Shown: positions 1 to 9,198, numbered from the stretch's first letter. The stretch is DNA of 64,000 bases from CAISCU01 sp943361925 (GCA_943361925.1 CALRIT020000002.1:282277-346276), one strand, 5' to 3'. Program-made: numbers and translations. Notes: generated from the sequence alone by a model not told the origin.

Positions 1-1
1 T

Positions 2-3000
2 ATTGCTATGATGAACATTATGGGCTTCCAAGGTTCTGCTTTAGGAAACCATGAATTTGATTTAGGAACTTCTGAAGTTAACAGTATTATTGGTGTTGAT
101 ATTAGAAGTAATGGTAACGATAAAAGATGGATTGGAGCACAATTCCCTTACTTAAGTGCAAATCTTGATTTTACAAACGATATTAACTTATCATATTTAT
201 ATACTAATCAAAGATTACATACCGATTCTTTCAAAACTAAAGCTACCATTACTGCAAACTCTCAGAAAAAAGGTTTAGCTCCTTCTGCAATTGCAATGGT
301 TAACGGACAAAAAATCGGATTAGTTGGCGCAACAACTCAATTGCTAGCAAACATTTCTTCTCCGGGAGCAACAATTGTTAAAGGTGGAAACTCAGATAAC
401 ATGGCTGCTTTGGCTGCTGTTTTACAACCTGTCATTGATTCATTAAGATTTACTGAAGGCATCAACAAAATTATTGTGATGAGTCATTTACAACAATTGG
501 CAAATGAAGAAGCGTTGGCTCCATTGTTAAAAGGAGTTGATATCATCATCGCCGGTGGTTCACATAGTTTATTGGCTGATAGCAATGACAGATTAAGAAC
601 TGGTCATACAGCTGTTAGAACTTATCCTATCATGAAAACCAATTTTGATGGCGAACCTTTGGCTATTTTGAATACAAGTTCAGAATGGAAATACATCGGA
701 AGATTTGTTGTTGATTTTGACTCAGCGGGTGTGATTATTCCTTCGATGTTAAATAGTGTTATCAATGGTGCTTATGCAGCAGATAGTGCTATGGTTACAT
801 CGTTATACGGAAATTATGCAACAGCTTTCACAGCAGGTACAAAAGGTGCTTTAGTTAGAACATTAACTTCTGCTATCGGAAATGTCATCAACAATAAAGA
901 TGGAAATAAATTTGGTAGAACAAATGTGTTTCTAGAAGGTAGAAGAAATGCTGTGAGAACAGAAGAGTCTAATTTGGGTAATGTATCATCTGATGCAAAC
1001 TTATGGGTTGCAAGAAGAGTTGATCCAACTGTTAAAATCTCTATCAAAAATGGTGGTGGAATTCGTTCTGCTATTGGTGAAGTATATGCTGCAGGTAGTT
1101 TGGTAGATTTAAGACCAACTGCTGCAAATCCTGGTGCTAATAAAGTAAGTGGAGATATTAGTCAACTTGACATTGAAAACTCATTACGTTTCAATAACAA
1201 ACTTTCTATTCTAAGTGTAAATGCAGCAGGTTTAAGAAGAATTGTTGAACATGGTATTTCAGCAACTACACCGGGTGCAACACCAGGTCAATTCCCGCAG
1301 GTTGGTGGAATTCAATTTAGTTATGATACTACATTAGCTAAAGGAAGCAGAATCCGCTCATTAGTTGTATTAGACAGCTTAGGAGCAAGAACAGATACTG
1401 TAGTTAGAAATGGTCAACTTTATGGAGATACTTCAAAAGTATTTAAATTGGTTACCTTAGACTTTTTAGCTGGTGGTGGTGATAACTACCCTTTCCCTGC
1501 AAACGGATTCAACAGAATCAACTTAGATACTGCTTTAAAAGATTCTATGTATGCGAGGTTCCAGGCAAATGGAACAGAACAGGATGCCTTTGCTGATTTT
1601 ATGTATGCAAGACATTCAACAAGTGCTTATGCAGTAAGAGACACCAATTTATTGGGTGATACAAGAATTCAGTTGTTAAATGCAAGAAGAGATGGAATCT
1701 TCCCAGAAACAAATCCTGCTATTAGTATTGCAGCTGCAAGAGCAATTTCTGCTCCTACAATGGTAAGAATACGAGGAGTTGTAACCCGTGCTTATGGCAG
1801 ATTTATTTATATCCAGGATGCAACGGCCGGTATTGGTGTTCGTCAATCTTCTGGTGACATGGTAAACGCCATTACAAACAATGGATTACAAGAAGGAGAT
1901 AGCGTTGAAGTTCTTGGACCAAGAAATGACTTTAGCAACTATGCACAAATTCAATTGGCAAGTGGCGCATTTACAAGCACCAATACCGTTATCAAATTAG
2001 GAACAACAAGTGTGCCTGCTCCTATTGAATTAACATTAAAACAAATCAACCAACAAGGTGAAATGTATGAAAGTAGATTAGTAAAAGTTGTTGGACTAAA
2101 TAGTATTCAAAAAGGAACATTCGCTGCAAGTTCTAATGTGACTGTTTATGATGGAAGCACTGCCGGTGATACCTCAATTTTAAGAGTTTTAGCTTCTGCT
2201 GATACTGAAATTGATGATGCTCCTGCTTTAAAAATTCCTAATGGAGATTTTGTATTTGAAGGAATTCTTGCTCAATTCTGTAACTCGCCAGCGGCAAATT
2301 GTGCAACTGGTTACCAATTGTATGCTGTAAGAAAAAAAGACATTACTCCAAGTGTAATTCAATTGGGTATGTTTAACTTGTTAAATCCAACTGATAATGC
2401 AGTTTTAACAACTAAATCAAACAACTCATCAAATGTTGTAATCGATTGGAATAACTCAAACAAAGCAGTTTCTTATAAATGGATGTTAGATGTACCTTCA
2501 GGAAACTTCGCTGCTCCTGTATTAACTATTCCTGCCATGGGAAAAGATACTTTTATCTCTCTTAGAAATAGTCAGATTGATACTGTTTTAGCCGGTTTAG
2601 GATTAAAAACAGGTGATTCAATTGCTACTAAATGGACAGTTTATGCATACAGTGCAAACAACGATTCATTAAAAAGCAGTAATACTTTCAACTTAATATT
2701 AAAAAGAGCTCCGGTATTATCTCCATTTGCATTGGTTAGTCCACTTAACAATTCAAGAGTAGTGGTTAAAGAAGGTGCTGCTGATATCATTCAAGCAAAA
2801 TGGAACAAATCACAAGCTGCAATCGGTTACAAATGGAAAGCAACTACATTAAACGGAACTTTCACAAATGCGATGTTAAATGTTGCATCTGATAAAGCAG
2901 GTACTGATACTGTATTAACATTAAACTCTGGTTTAGTTGATGGTATTTTAGCAGGATTAGGTATTCAAAAAGGAGATTCAGTTGAATTAAAATGGACTGT

Positions 3001-3676
3001 TTATGCTTTTGAAAATGCAACTGATTCATTGGAAGCTAGTAATGTATTTAACATCAAATTAGTAAGAGCTAATCCTTTAAATGCATTCAATTTATTAAGC
3101 CCAACAAATGGTGCAAGATTAGTAGTTAAAGAAGGTGATAATACACCTGTAAACATTACCTGGGAAGCCTCAAACAATGTTGCAACTTACAAATGGATTG
3201 CTTCAACAAATACTTCATTAAATCCTGAAATCTTAAGATTAAATTCTAATAATAACGGTAAAGCAACTACATTAACTTTAACATCAAATGCTATTGATGC
3301 TGTTTTGGCTTCAAATGGTATAGCAAAAGGTGATTCATTGGAATTAAAATGGACCGTTAGAGCTTTTGATTCGATTGATTCATTACAAGCAAACCAAGTG
3401 TTTGGAGTTAAAATTATTAGAGACAGAGCAACCGGAATTGATGTTGTAAATGCAGATAATACTTGGACAATCTATCCTGTACCAACCAGTACAATTTTAA
3501 ATATCAGTAATAAAAACAACAGTTCATTTGTTGCTGAAATTATGAGTATGGATGGTAAATCATTGAAAAAATCGAATATCTCAAGTATCGATGTTTCAGA
3601 TTTAAGTTCAGGAATGTATATTTTGATGATTCACTCAGAAGGTCAAAGCAAATCGTTTAGATTTACTAAAGACTAA
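2..3676 (+). CDS. Secreted 5'-nucleotidase/metallophosphoesterase with SusE-like repeats and T9SS tail (5' partial)
   Basis: The reading frame is open to the window edge, so the N-terminus, signal peptide and first metal-binding motifs lie outside. Counting from the first ATG at 8, the metallophosphatase motif GNHEFDLG is at about residue 13, a GGSHSLL motif near 181 stands where the family has its late His motif, and the 5'-nucleotidase C-terminal domain shows NGGGIRS (about 347) and LAGGGDNYPF (about 489). Next come an OB-fold-like segment (about 585-770), three homologous SusE-like repeats of about 110 residues starting near 788, 909 and 1027, and a T9SS type A sorting domain (about 1145-1222, with the usual YPVP-like start). 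Expected role: hydrolysis of extracellular nucleotides or related phosphoesters at the cell surface. A hairpin terminator follows. The enzyme class is well supported; the substrate is inferred. Confidence 0.85.
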   Translation: MAMMNIMGFQGSALGNHEFDLGTSEVNSIIGVDIRSNGNDKRWIGAQFPYLSANLDFTNDINLSYLYTNQRLHTDSFKTKATITANSQKKGLAPSAIAMVNGQKIGLVGATTQLLANISSPGATIVKGGNSDNMAALAAVLQPVIDSLRFTEGINKIIVMSHLQQLANEEALAPLLKGVDIIIAGGSHSLLADSNDRLRTGHTAVRTYPIMKTNFDGEPLAILNTSSEWKYIGRFVVDFDSAGVIIPSMLNSVINGAYAADSAMVTSLYGNYATAFTAGTKGALVRTLTSAIGNVINNKDGNKFGRTNVFLEGRRNAVRTEESNLGNVSSDANLWVARRVDPTVKISIKNGGGIRSAIGEVYAAGSLVDLRPTAANPGANKVSGDISQLDIENSLRFNNKLSILSVNAAGLRRIVEHGISATTPGATPGQFPQVGGIQFSYDTTLAKGSRIRSLVVLDSLGARTDTVVRNGQLYGDTSKVFKLVTLDFLAGGGDNYPFPANGFNRINLDTALKDSMYARFQANGTEQDAFADFMYARHSTSAYAVRDTNLLGDTRIQLLNARRDGIFPETNPAISIAAARAISAPTMVRIRGVVTRAYGRFIYIQDATAGIGVRQSSGDMVNAITNNGLQEGDSVEVLGPRNDFSNYAQIQLASGAFTSTNTVIKLGTTSVPAPIELTLKQINQQGEMYESRLVKVVGLNSIQKGTFAASSNVTVYDGSTAGDTSILRVLASADTEIDDAPALKIPNGDFVFEGILAQFCNSPAANCATGYQLYAVRKKDITPSVIQLGMFNLLNPTDNAVLTTKSNNSSNVVIDWNNSNKAVSYKWMLDVPSGNFAAPVLTIPAMGKDTFISLRNSQIDTVLAGLGLKTGDSIATKWTVYAYSANNDSLKSSNTFNLILKRAPVLSPFALVSPLNNSRVVVKEGAADIIQAKWNKSQAAIGYKWKATTLNGTFTNAMLNVASDKAGTDTVLTLNSGLVDGILAGLGIQKGDSVELKWTVYAFENATDSLEASNVFNIKLVRANPLNAFNLLSPTNGARLVVKEGDNTPVNITWEASNNVATYKWIASTNTSLNPEILRLNSNNNGKATTLTLTSNAIDAVLASNGIAKGDSLELKWTVRAFDSIDSLQANQVFGVKIIRDRATGIDVVNADNTWTIYPVPTSTILNISNKNNSSFVAEIMSMDGKSLKKSNISSIDVSDLSSGMYILMIHSEGQSKSFRFTKD

Positions 3677-3697
3677 TTCAAAATACGATTATTAAGG

Positions 3698-3733
3698 AAA
3701 GCCTCTTCATTCATTTGAAGAGGCTTTCTTTTT
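3698..3733 (+). terminator. Rho-independent terminator after the 5'-nucleotidase gene
   Basis: A perfect 11-bp stem (AAAGCCTCTTC / GAAGAGGCTTT) with an 8-nt loop is followed by a T-rich run. It lies 21 bp after the stop codon and ends just before the next gene. Confidence 0.85.
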
Positions 3734-3746
3734 ATATATTTGAAAA

Positions 3747-4598
3747 ATGAATAGCTTATTAAAAACTTTACTTATTTGTTTTCTTTTAGGTTTGATGCAA
3801 CATCTTCAAGCCCAAAATTATACTTGTTTAACCTACAACATTCGTTATGCCAACGAAAATGATGGTGAAGATAAATGGAGTATCCGCAAGGACTTTTTAA
3901 TCAAACAAATTCAAAATCAAAAGCCTGATTTTTTTGGAGTTCAGGAAGCATTGGCTTCACAAATGGATTATATCCAATTAAACCTAAAAAACTACAGACC
4001 CATTGGTGGAGGTAGAGATGATGGGATGAGAAAAGGAGAGTTTTCAGGCATCTTCTATAATATCACCAAGTTTATGGTTGTTAGAAGTGGTCAGTTTTGG
4101 TTAAGCGAAAGCCCCAACGAAATTGGTATTGGCTGGGATGCTGCTTTGCCAAGAATTTGCACCTATGCACTTTTAAAAGATATCAAAACAATGCAATCGT
4201 TCTGGGTATTCAATGCTCATTTCGATCATATAGGAGAAATAGCAAGAGAGAACAGTGCAAAATTGATATTACAAAAAACAAGGGAATTCAACTCACAAAA
4301 CCTACCTGTCGTGATGATGGGTGATTTAAATATGGAAGAAGGTACAGAAGGAATCAGGGTTCTTTCAGAGAATTTACAAGATGCCAAAACAATAGCAAAA
4401 AAAGTAATTCAAAGTCAGGAAGGAACCTTTAACGGATTTAAGGTTGATGAACTCGCTGTAGCAAGAATTGATTATATATTTCTTTCAAAGGATATCAAAA
4501 TAGTTAACCGTTATGAAGTGCTGATTGAAAAGCCAAATGGACGTTATCCATCTGATCATTTTCCTGTAATTATAAACTTTGAAATACCGAGAAAATAA
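3747..4598 (+). CDS. Secreted endonuclease/exonuclease/phosphatase (EEP) family hydrolase
   Basis: Residues 1-22 form a signal peptide ending LQAQ. The mature part is a complete EEP domain: VQEA with the metal-binding Glu67, NAHFDHIG (His158), GDLN (Asp193, Asn195), DYIF (Asp242) and the terminal SDHFP (Asp270, His271). The 283-aa length matches small secreted Bacteroidota EEP proteins. Such enzymes cleave phosphodiesters or phosphomonoesters in nucleic acids, phosphoinositides or sphingomyelin; which one cannot be read from sequence. The stop codon directly abuts the ATG of the Crp/Fnr gene with no intergenic base, so the two are probably co-transcribed. The start is the first ATG after the upstream terminator. 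Confidence 0.85.
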   Translation: MNSLLKTLLICFLLGLMQHLQAQNYTCLTYNIRYANENDGEDKWSIRKDFLIKQIQNQKPDFFGVQEALASQMDYIQLNLKNYRPIGGGRDDGMRKGEFSGIFYNITKFMVVRSGQFWLSESPNEIGIGWDAALPRICTYALLKDIKTMQSFWVFNAHFDHIGEIARENSAKLILQKTREFNSQNLPVVMMGDLNMEEGTEGIRVLSENLQDAKTIAKKVIQSQEGTFNGFKVDELAVARIDYIFLSKDIKIVNRYEVLIEKPNGRYPSDHFPVIINFEIPRK

Positions 4599-5168
4599 AT
4601 GAAAAAGCTTGGAGATAAACTTTTTGAAAGTGGCTTTTTCTCTACAGAATTAAGTACAAAAATTGAACATCAATTTCAATCAAAAACATTTGAAAAGAAC
4701 GAGTTTATACTGAAAGAAAATGAAGTTTCAGATGCTTATTATTTCATAGAATCCGGCATCATAAGATCATTTGCAATTGATACTGATGGAAATGAAATCA
4801 GCACCCAATTTTATACTGAAGGAGAAATGGTTTTTGAGGTTCAATCATTCTTTTTAAGAAGTCCATCTAAAGAAAACTTTCAAGCCATCACACCAATAGA
4901 ATGTAAGTGGATATCATTTGAAACCATGAACAAACTATTTCACGAATACCCTCAATTCAGGGAATTTGGCAGAAGTATGCTGGTTAGAGGATTTGCGAAT
5001 TTAAAGGGCAGGATGTTATCGCACATCACCACCACAGCAGAAGAACGTTATCAACAATTGATATCAAACAGACCCTTTTTATTGGAGCAGGTTCCTTTGA
5101 AATACCTATCAAGTTATTTAGGTATTACGGATACATCATTGAGTAGAATCAGGAAGGAAATGAGGTGA
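4599..5168 (+). CDS. Crp/Fnr-family transcriptional regulator
   Basis: The 189-aa protein has the usual Bacteroidota Crp/Fnr layout: an N-terminal cyclic-nucleotide-binding-like beta-roll (about 25-115, with ENEVSDAYYFIESGIIRSF and FYTEGEMVFE), a dimer helix, and a C-terminal helix-turn-helix at about 168-189 (YLSSYLGITDTSLSRIRKE). The full set of cAMP-binding residues is not evident, so the ligand is unknown. Its ATG immediately follows the stop of the secreted EEP gene, suggesting co-expression. About 65 bp separate it from the next gene. Its target genes cannot be inferred from the window. Confidence 0.88.
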   Translation: MKKLGDKLFESGFFSTELSTKIEHQFQSKTFEKNEFILKENEVSDAYYFIESGIIRSFAIDTDGNEISTQFYTEGEMVFEVQSFFLRSPSKENFQAITPIECKWISFETMNKLFHEYPQFREFGRSMLVRGFANLKGRMLSHITTTAEERYQQLISNRPFLLEQVPLKYLSSYLGITDTSLSRIRKEMR

Positions 5169-5235
5169 AAAAATAGTTCAAACATTAATTGTCATACATA
5201 GTACATTAAAAAAATTACTATTATGTTTGAATTAG

Positions 5236-5466
5236 ATGAAACTTCAAATAGATATACTGGATCCCAAAGCAACTAAACTTCTTAGAAACTTGGCAGACTT
5301 GAATCTTATTTCAATCAAAGACAAACAAGAAGATGAGTTTATGAAGGTTATTGTAAAACTGCGCAAAAAGGCTAGTAGCGAAACACCAAACTTAGACCAG
5401 ATAACAAAAGAAGTTGAATATGTAAGAGCTCAGCGTTATGAAGAGAAAAAAGGACAGAATTTTTAA
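5236..5466 (+). CDS. Small antitoxin-like protein, apparently orphan
   Basis: The protein is 76 aa, acidic at the N-terminus and charged and helical at the C-terminus (MKLQIDILDPKATKLLRNLA ... VEYVRAQRYEEKKGQNF). This resembles the short antitoxins that precede PIN or RelE toxins in Bacteroidota and cyanobacteria: a beta-strand start with an I-D/P-K-A pattern, then a toxin-binding helix. No toxin gene follows. In the +1 frame, an ATG overlapping its 3' end opens only 14 codons that look like the beginning of a PIN toxin. Homology is inferred from pattern alone, and it may simply be an uncharacterised small protein. It lies between the Crp/Fnr gene and a membrane protein. Confidence 0.5.
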   Translation: MKLQIDILDPKATKLLRNLADLNLISIKDKQEDEFMKVIVKLRKKASSETPNLDQITKEVEYVRAQRYEEKKGQNF

Positions 5467-5482
5467 TGATACCTATCAATAA
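5438..5482 (+). pseudogene. Possible 14-codon stub of a PIN-type toxin gene
   Basis: ATG at 5438 overlaps the 3' end of the antitoxin-like gene in another frame, as is usual for antitoxin-toxin pairs. It reads MKRKKDRIFNDTYQ and then stops. The RIFxDT pattern resembles the first strand and catalytic Asp of PIN toxins (RIFLDTN). If that reading is right, the toxin was truncated and the antitoxin kept. The match is only a few residues long and may be chance. Confidence 0.2.
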
Positions 5483-5541
5483 CATACCAATTTAGTTTAA
5501 GCTTACAATAATCGAAAAAGTAAAATCTTTAAGTATTAAAC

Positions 5542-6204
5542 ATGGAATTCAAACAATACGATACTAACTTTAAACGTCTGACTTTTAAAATAGAGGATGA
5601 TGGTGTAAAAGTGATTCAAAAAGGAATTACATCTTCCTCCGAATATTTTGTTGAATTTGAAGAAATAGGTACAAAAACAAGTATTCAAAAATCAAGAAAT
5701 CTCATCTGGATAAGCTTAGCTATCTTATTCTTGATTATTGGTATATCAGTATTTATAAACAGAATGAATGGTGGTAAAGTTGGCAATGGTGCTGAAGTTT
5801 TCCATTTTGTTTCTAGTTCTATCTTTTACTTGGTTTTCATTTTAACCAGAAAGAATACTTTTACTTTATTAAACCATAATAGTTTTTCAGGAATTGATTT
5901 TATAGGCTCTTCTAGAGACCGAAAGAAGGTTGAAAATTTTATCAACTTAATACATGAAAAAAGAAAGTTATATCTTATTGAAAAATATACTTCATTAAAT
6001 GATTTCATACCATATGAGCAGCAGTACAATGATTTAATCTGGCTATATAAAATTAAATTATTGAGTGAAGAAGAATTAAAATCAAAAATTCAGTTATTGA
6101 ATGAAATAGACTTTTCAGGCATCAAAGAAAAAATTGGAGAATCAGACAGAATAATTGGATTCAGGAGAAATTTTGAACCTGAACTGGATGAAGATGAATA
6201 CTAA
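5542..6204 (+). CDS. Uncharacterised two-helix membrane protein
   Basis: I do not recognise this 220-aa family. An N-terminal soluble beta-rich segment (about 1-50, FKRLTFKIEDDGVKVIQ...) resembles the small PH-like domains seen before paired membrane helices. Two hydrophobic helices follow at about 54-72 and 88-105, then a charged cytoplasmic C-terminus with a helical region at about 130-220 rich in E, K and L. Similar small proteins are scattered in Bacteroidota as orphan genes. Neighbours give no functional clue; the genes on both sides have their own leaders. The start is the ATG at 5542 after an A-rich leader. Confidence 0.6.
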   Translation: MEFKQYDTNFKRLTFKIEDDGVKVIQKGITSSSEYFVEFEEIGTKTSIQKSRNLIWISLAILFLIIGISVFINRMNGGKVGNGAEVFHFVSSSIFYLVFILTRKNTFTLLNHNSFSGIDFIGSSRDRKKVENFINLIHEKRKLYLIEKYTSLNDFIPYEQQYNDLIWLYKIKLLSEEELKSKIQLLNEIDFSGIKEKIGESDRIIGFRRNFEPELDEDEY

Positions 6205-6276
6205 AAAACTTCCATTTCTTGCCATTTGTAAAGTAGATTGAAATATGAAGTAACTTACTTTGCTCAAAATTAAATT

Positions 6277-6951
6277 ATGGAAAACTTCATCAACTTTACC
6301 ACTCCCCTCTTTTTTGTTTGTATAATTTATAGTCTGATTGTTTGCTATTTTGCTTTCAGTAAAATTAAATGGGCATTTCCAATTTTACTATTTTGGACCA
6401 TCATCCAATTATTTGTTACAAGTACCGGATTTTATGAAGAAACAATGGTATTACCACCCAGATTTCTATTGCTCATCGGACCAAATGCTTTGGCAATATT
6501 ATTCCTGTTCTTTCATAAAAAAGGGATTGAAATCAGAAACAAAATCGATGATGAAAAATTCCTTTGGATACACCCGGTTCGTATTTTAGTAGAGCTTTGT
6601 TTATTTGGTTTATTTCTACAAAATGCCATTCCAAAACTCATGACATTTGAAGGAACCAATCTTGATATTTTGATTGGTATAAGTTCGCTTGTAGTGATAT
6701 ATCTGGTTTCAAAAAACAAAATCAAATCTTCAAAATACCTGCTTCTTTGGAATTATATCGGTTTGATATTCTTGGCAAATATTGTTATCACTGCCGTTTT
6801 ATCAGCTCCAACACCCTTTCAGCAATTATCGTTTGAGCAAGCCAATATGGGTGTGTTTAAATATCCATTTACCTTGTTACCAGGTTTGATAGTTCCTCTG
6901 GTATTATTGAGTCACATAATAAATATTCATAAATTAAGGAGAAATAATTGA
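6277..6951 (+). CDS. Uncharacterised polytopic membrane protein
   Basis: The 224-aa protein is almost entirely hydrophobic, with about six or seven predicted membrane helices (roughly 8-28, 32-52, 62-80, 100-118, 128-145, 154-175 and 195-215) and a basic C-terminus (HKLRRNN) expected in the cytoplasm. There are no catalytic or transporter signatures I can name. It is followed 49 bp later by a Head-GIN lipoprotein gene and may share a transcript with it. Function unknown; an integral inner-membrane location is the only safe inference. Confidence 0.6.
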   Translation: MENFINFTTPLFFVCIIYSLIVCYFAFSKIKWAFPILLFWTIIQLFVTSTGFYEETMVLPPRFLLLIGPNALAILFLFFHKKGIEIRNKIDDEKFLWIHPVRILVELCLFGLFLQNAIPKLMTFEGTNLDILIGISSLVVIYLVSKNKIKSSKYLLLWNYIGLIFLANIVITAVLSAPTPFQQLSFEQANMGVFKYPFTLLPGLIVPLVLLSHIINIHKLRRNN

Positions 6952-7000
6952 AATAGTAATGTTTGATTAGTGATTAATCTGTAAATTGAATTTTATTATT

Positions 7001-7642
7001 ATGAAAAAAATCGTTTACTTATTCGCAATCATTGCTATTATTTTTAGTTCATGTGAAACTAATTCGGGCAAACTTGTAACACAAGAAAAAGATGTTGATG
7101 CATTTGAAGAAATTGAAATCGGCAGCAATTTTGATGTAGAAATTAAAAAAGCAGATTCTTATAAAATCATCATTCAGGATGGAGAAAATTTCATAGATAA
7201 AATCCAACTTGAAGTAGCAGATGGTATACTAAAAATCGACAGAGAATCAGGAATATTTTTGAGCAGCAATCTTGATTCTAAAATCACCATTTACACACCG
7301 GAACCAATTGGAATAATTAAACTTGCTGGTAGTGCAAGTATCATGAGTAATGAGAACTGGGAATACAATAAACTTAATTGCATATTAAGTGGTTCAGGTG
7401 ATATTCAATTAAAAGGAGTAGCCAACGAATGTCATATCAATTTGGATGGTTCCGGAGATATTTTATTATCAAAAATGAAATCACTTCAAGCAGAAGTTCA
7501 ATTAAACGGAAGTGGTTCTGTTGAAATTCATGCAACAAAAAAACTAAAGGTTGATTTAAATGGCTCGGGAGATGTAGATTATAGTGGCAGTCCGGAAGTG
7601 GAAGAAAACATCAATGGCTCAGGCAGCGTTTCAAAAATATAA
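7001..7642 (+). CDS. Head-GIN domain (DUF2807) lipoprotein
   Basis: I choose the ATG at 7001 over an upstream in-frame TTG at 6986 because the signal sequence starts cleanly there (MKKIVYLFAIIAIIFSSC) with a lipobox Cys. The rest is a repetitive beta-helix: glycine/serine turns such as SGSGDIQL, DGSGDILL, NGSGSVEI, NGSGDVDY and NGSGSVSK recur about every 20 residues. This is the signature of the Head GIN/DUF2807 family of periplasmic or outer-membrane adhesin-like proteins in Bacteroidota. The molecular role of the family is not established. The gene lies 2 bp before a GNAT acetyltransferase gene, so the two are probably co-transcribed. Confidence 0.85.
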   Translation: MKKIVYLFAIIAIIFSSCETNSGKLVTQEKDVDAFEEIEIGSNFDVEIKKADSYKIIIQDGENFIDKIQLEVADGILKIDRESGIFLSSNLDSKITIYTPEPIGIIKLAGSASIMSNENWEYNKLNCILSGSGDIQLKGVANECHINLDGSGDILLSKMKSLQAEVQLNGSGSVEIHATKKLKVDLNGSGDVDYSGSPEVEENINGSGSVSKI

Positions 7643-7644
7643 TC

Positions 7645-8196
7645 ATGTTAGATTCTGACTTTCATATTGAAACCAAAAGTTTATTGCTCCGAAAAATGGA
7701 CCCGGAGTTACATAAGTATGTCTTTAATCATTTGAATGAAGCCGAACAAAAGGCCTTTTTTGGACATGAAAGCGATGATTCTATGTCAAAGGAAACTCAG
7801 ATGTTTAAAGAAGGATTAACTTGCTACAACAGGAGTTTTTGCATCTTTCATATGGTAGAAAAAGCAAGTCAGAAAACCATTGGTTGGTGCGGGTTTCATA
7901 TCATAGCAACTAAACACGATAGAGCCGAAATTGGTTATGTCATTCACGACAAAAACAATTGGGGCAAAGGATATATGAAAGAAGCCTTATATGAGGTTTT
8001 GCGTTATGGTTTTGATGAATTGAAATTCCACCGAATTGAAGCATTAACCGGTAAAGAAAATTTTGTTTCCCAAAAGCTATTAAAAGACAGAGGCTTTATA
8101 TACGAAGGTTTGTTAAGAGAGCATTATTTCACCAACAATGTATATGAAGATTCACTGATGTTTTCTTTGATGGAAAAGGAATTAATCAGAAATTAA
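7645..8196 (+). CDS. GNAT-family N-acetyltransferase (RimJ/RimL-like)
   Basis: The 183-aa protein has the RimJ/RimL-type GNAT fold. An N-terminal strand (IETKSLLLRKM) is followed by GWCGFHII, then EIGYVIHDKNNWGKGYMKEA, which carries the acetyl-CoA pyrophosphate loop (NNWGKGYM) at about 108-118. Then comes FHRIEALTGKENFVSQKLLK, the helix that usually contacts CoA, and the final GFIYEGLLREHYFTNNVYED. Family members acetylate N-termini of ribosomal proteins, amino-sugar antibiotics or metabolites; the substrate here is unknown. Its ATG lies 2 bp after the stop of the Head-GIN lipoprotein gene. It converges on the next gene with only a 9-bp gap. Confidence 0.85.
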   Translation: MLDSDFHIETKSLLLRKMDPELHKYVFNHLNEAEQKAFFGHESDDSMSKETQMFKEGLTCYNRSFCIFHMVEKASQKTIGWCGFHIIATKHDRAEIGYVIHDKNNWGKGYMKEALYEVLRYGFDELKFHRIEALTGKENFVSQKLLKDRGFIYEGLLREHYFTNNVYEDSLMFSLMEKELIRN

Positions 8197-8205
8197 ATTC
8201 TTGTA

Positions 8206-8988
8206 TTAAAACTGTCTGCCTGTTTTGGAAGGATCTTTTAAATCAATCCAGAATACGTGCACAGGCTCTTTATCTTCCCTGATACCATTTCCATTTTCAT
8301 CGAATTTTGCGAATACAAACATCAAATCGTTTTCAGAATCGTATTCTGATTTGGTGACAGAATAATTTTCAGGAATCAGGAATTTCTGGAACTCACCGTT
8401 GAGGTTAAATAACATCAATCGGCGAAGGTCGTTTTGGTTGATAAATTTGTCTTTATTGGTATCTTCATTATAAACCGAAACGATATAAAAATTACGTTTG
8501 ATAGGTTTGAAGTTTAAGGTATCAGATGTATTCGAAGGATAATACAAAGCACGAATGAGAACAGGTTTTTCAAAGAAGTTTTTCTGTTTGTTGTTTCTGA
8601 ATTCAGAGTAGGAAACATTCAGCATATTAAAGCCATAAACAATTTCGAAACCCGGCATGATATGGTTATTCCAAATATTCCCATCAGTGTTTTCTGTTTC
8701 ATCGGGACGCATAAAACTATTGGAACCAACGAAAGATGATTTATTATCTTTTCGATAATTCACCTTATAAACCGGAGTTAAACGAATGTGCGAAAACCCA
8801 GTCATTAAAACAGAACCCGGCCTGGTTTCAAAAGCAACTGAATCTTTATGAAGACCGGTAATTTCCTCTTTAGAATCCTCTTCACTAGTTGATTCAACTG
8901 CAAAACCCTTTTGGAATTTTGAAGAAGAATGACAAGCAATCAAAGTGCTCAAGATGAAAGAAGCAATGAAGAATAATCTGTAATTCAT
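8206..8988 (-). CDS. Lipoprotein with EF-hand-like loops, function unknown
   Basis: The frame is open to 9081, but I place the start at ATG 8988, where a good lipoprotein signal begins (MNYRLFFIASFILSTLIAC, lipobox Cys19). The 260-aa product has two calcium-loop-like stretches near its C-terminus: EDTNKDKFINQND, matching the EF-hand pattern with Asp/Asn at positions 1, 3, 5 and 12, and FDENGNGIREDKE, a looser second copy. The stretch between them resembles a repeat-propeller or carbohydrate-associated surface protein but matches no family I can name. It is probably anchored to the outer membrane. It is convergent with the GNAT gene. No catalytic motif is visible. Confidence 0.65.
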   Translation of the reverse strand: MNYRLFFIASFILSTLIACHSSSKFQKGFAVESTSEEDSKEEITGLHKDSVAFETRPGSVLMTGFSHIRLTPVYKVNYRKDNKSSFVGSNSFMRPDETENTDGNIWNNHIMPGFEIVYGFNMLNVSYSEFRNNKQKNFFEKPVLIRALYYPSNTSDTLNFKPIKRNFYIVSVYNEDTNKDKFINQNDLRRLMLFNLNGEFQKFLIPENYSVTKSEYDSENDLMFVFAKFDENGNGIREDKEPVHVFWIDLKDPSKTGRQF

Positions 8989-9198
8989 GAAGGATATTTT
9001 TGACAAAGAAAGAAAATTAAATGTTGTGGTAAGATAAAAATTGTTAGAATGATAGATGCAAGTATCAAAAGAAAAATACATTTGTGGAGGGTCTGGGAGT
9101 TATTCGAGATGTCTATCTAACATGTTTGTATAGGTCATACAAAACAGAACAATAAAAATTTGGCGAACATAAATAGTATTAACATTAAAAAATTCATC

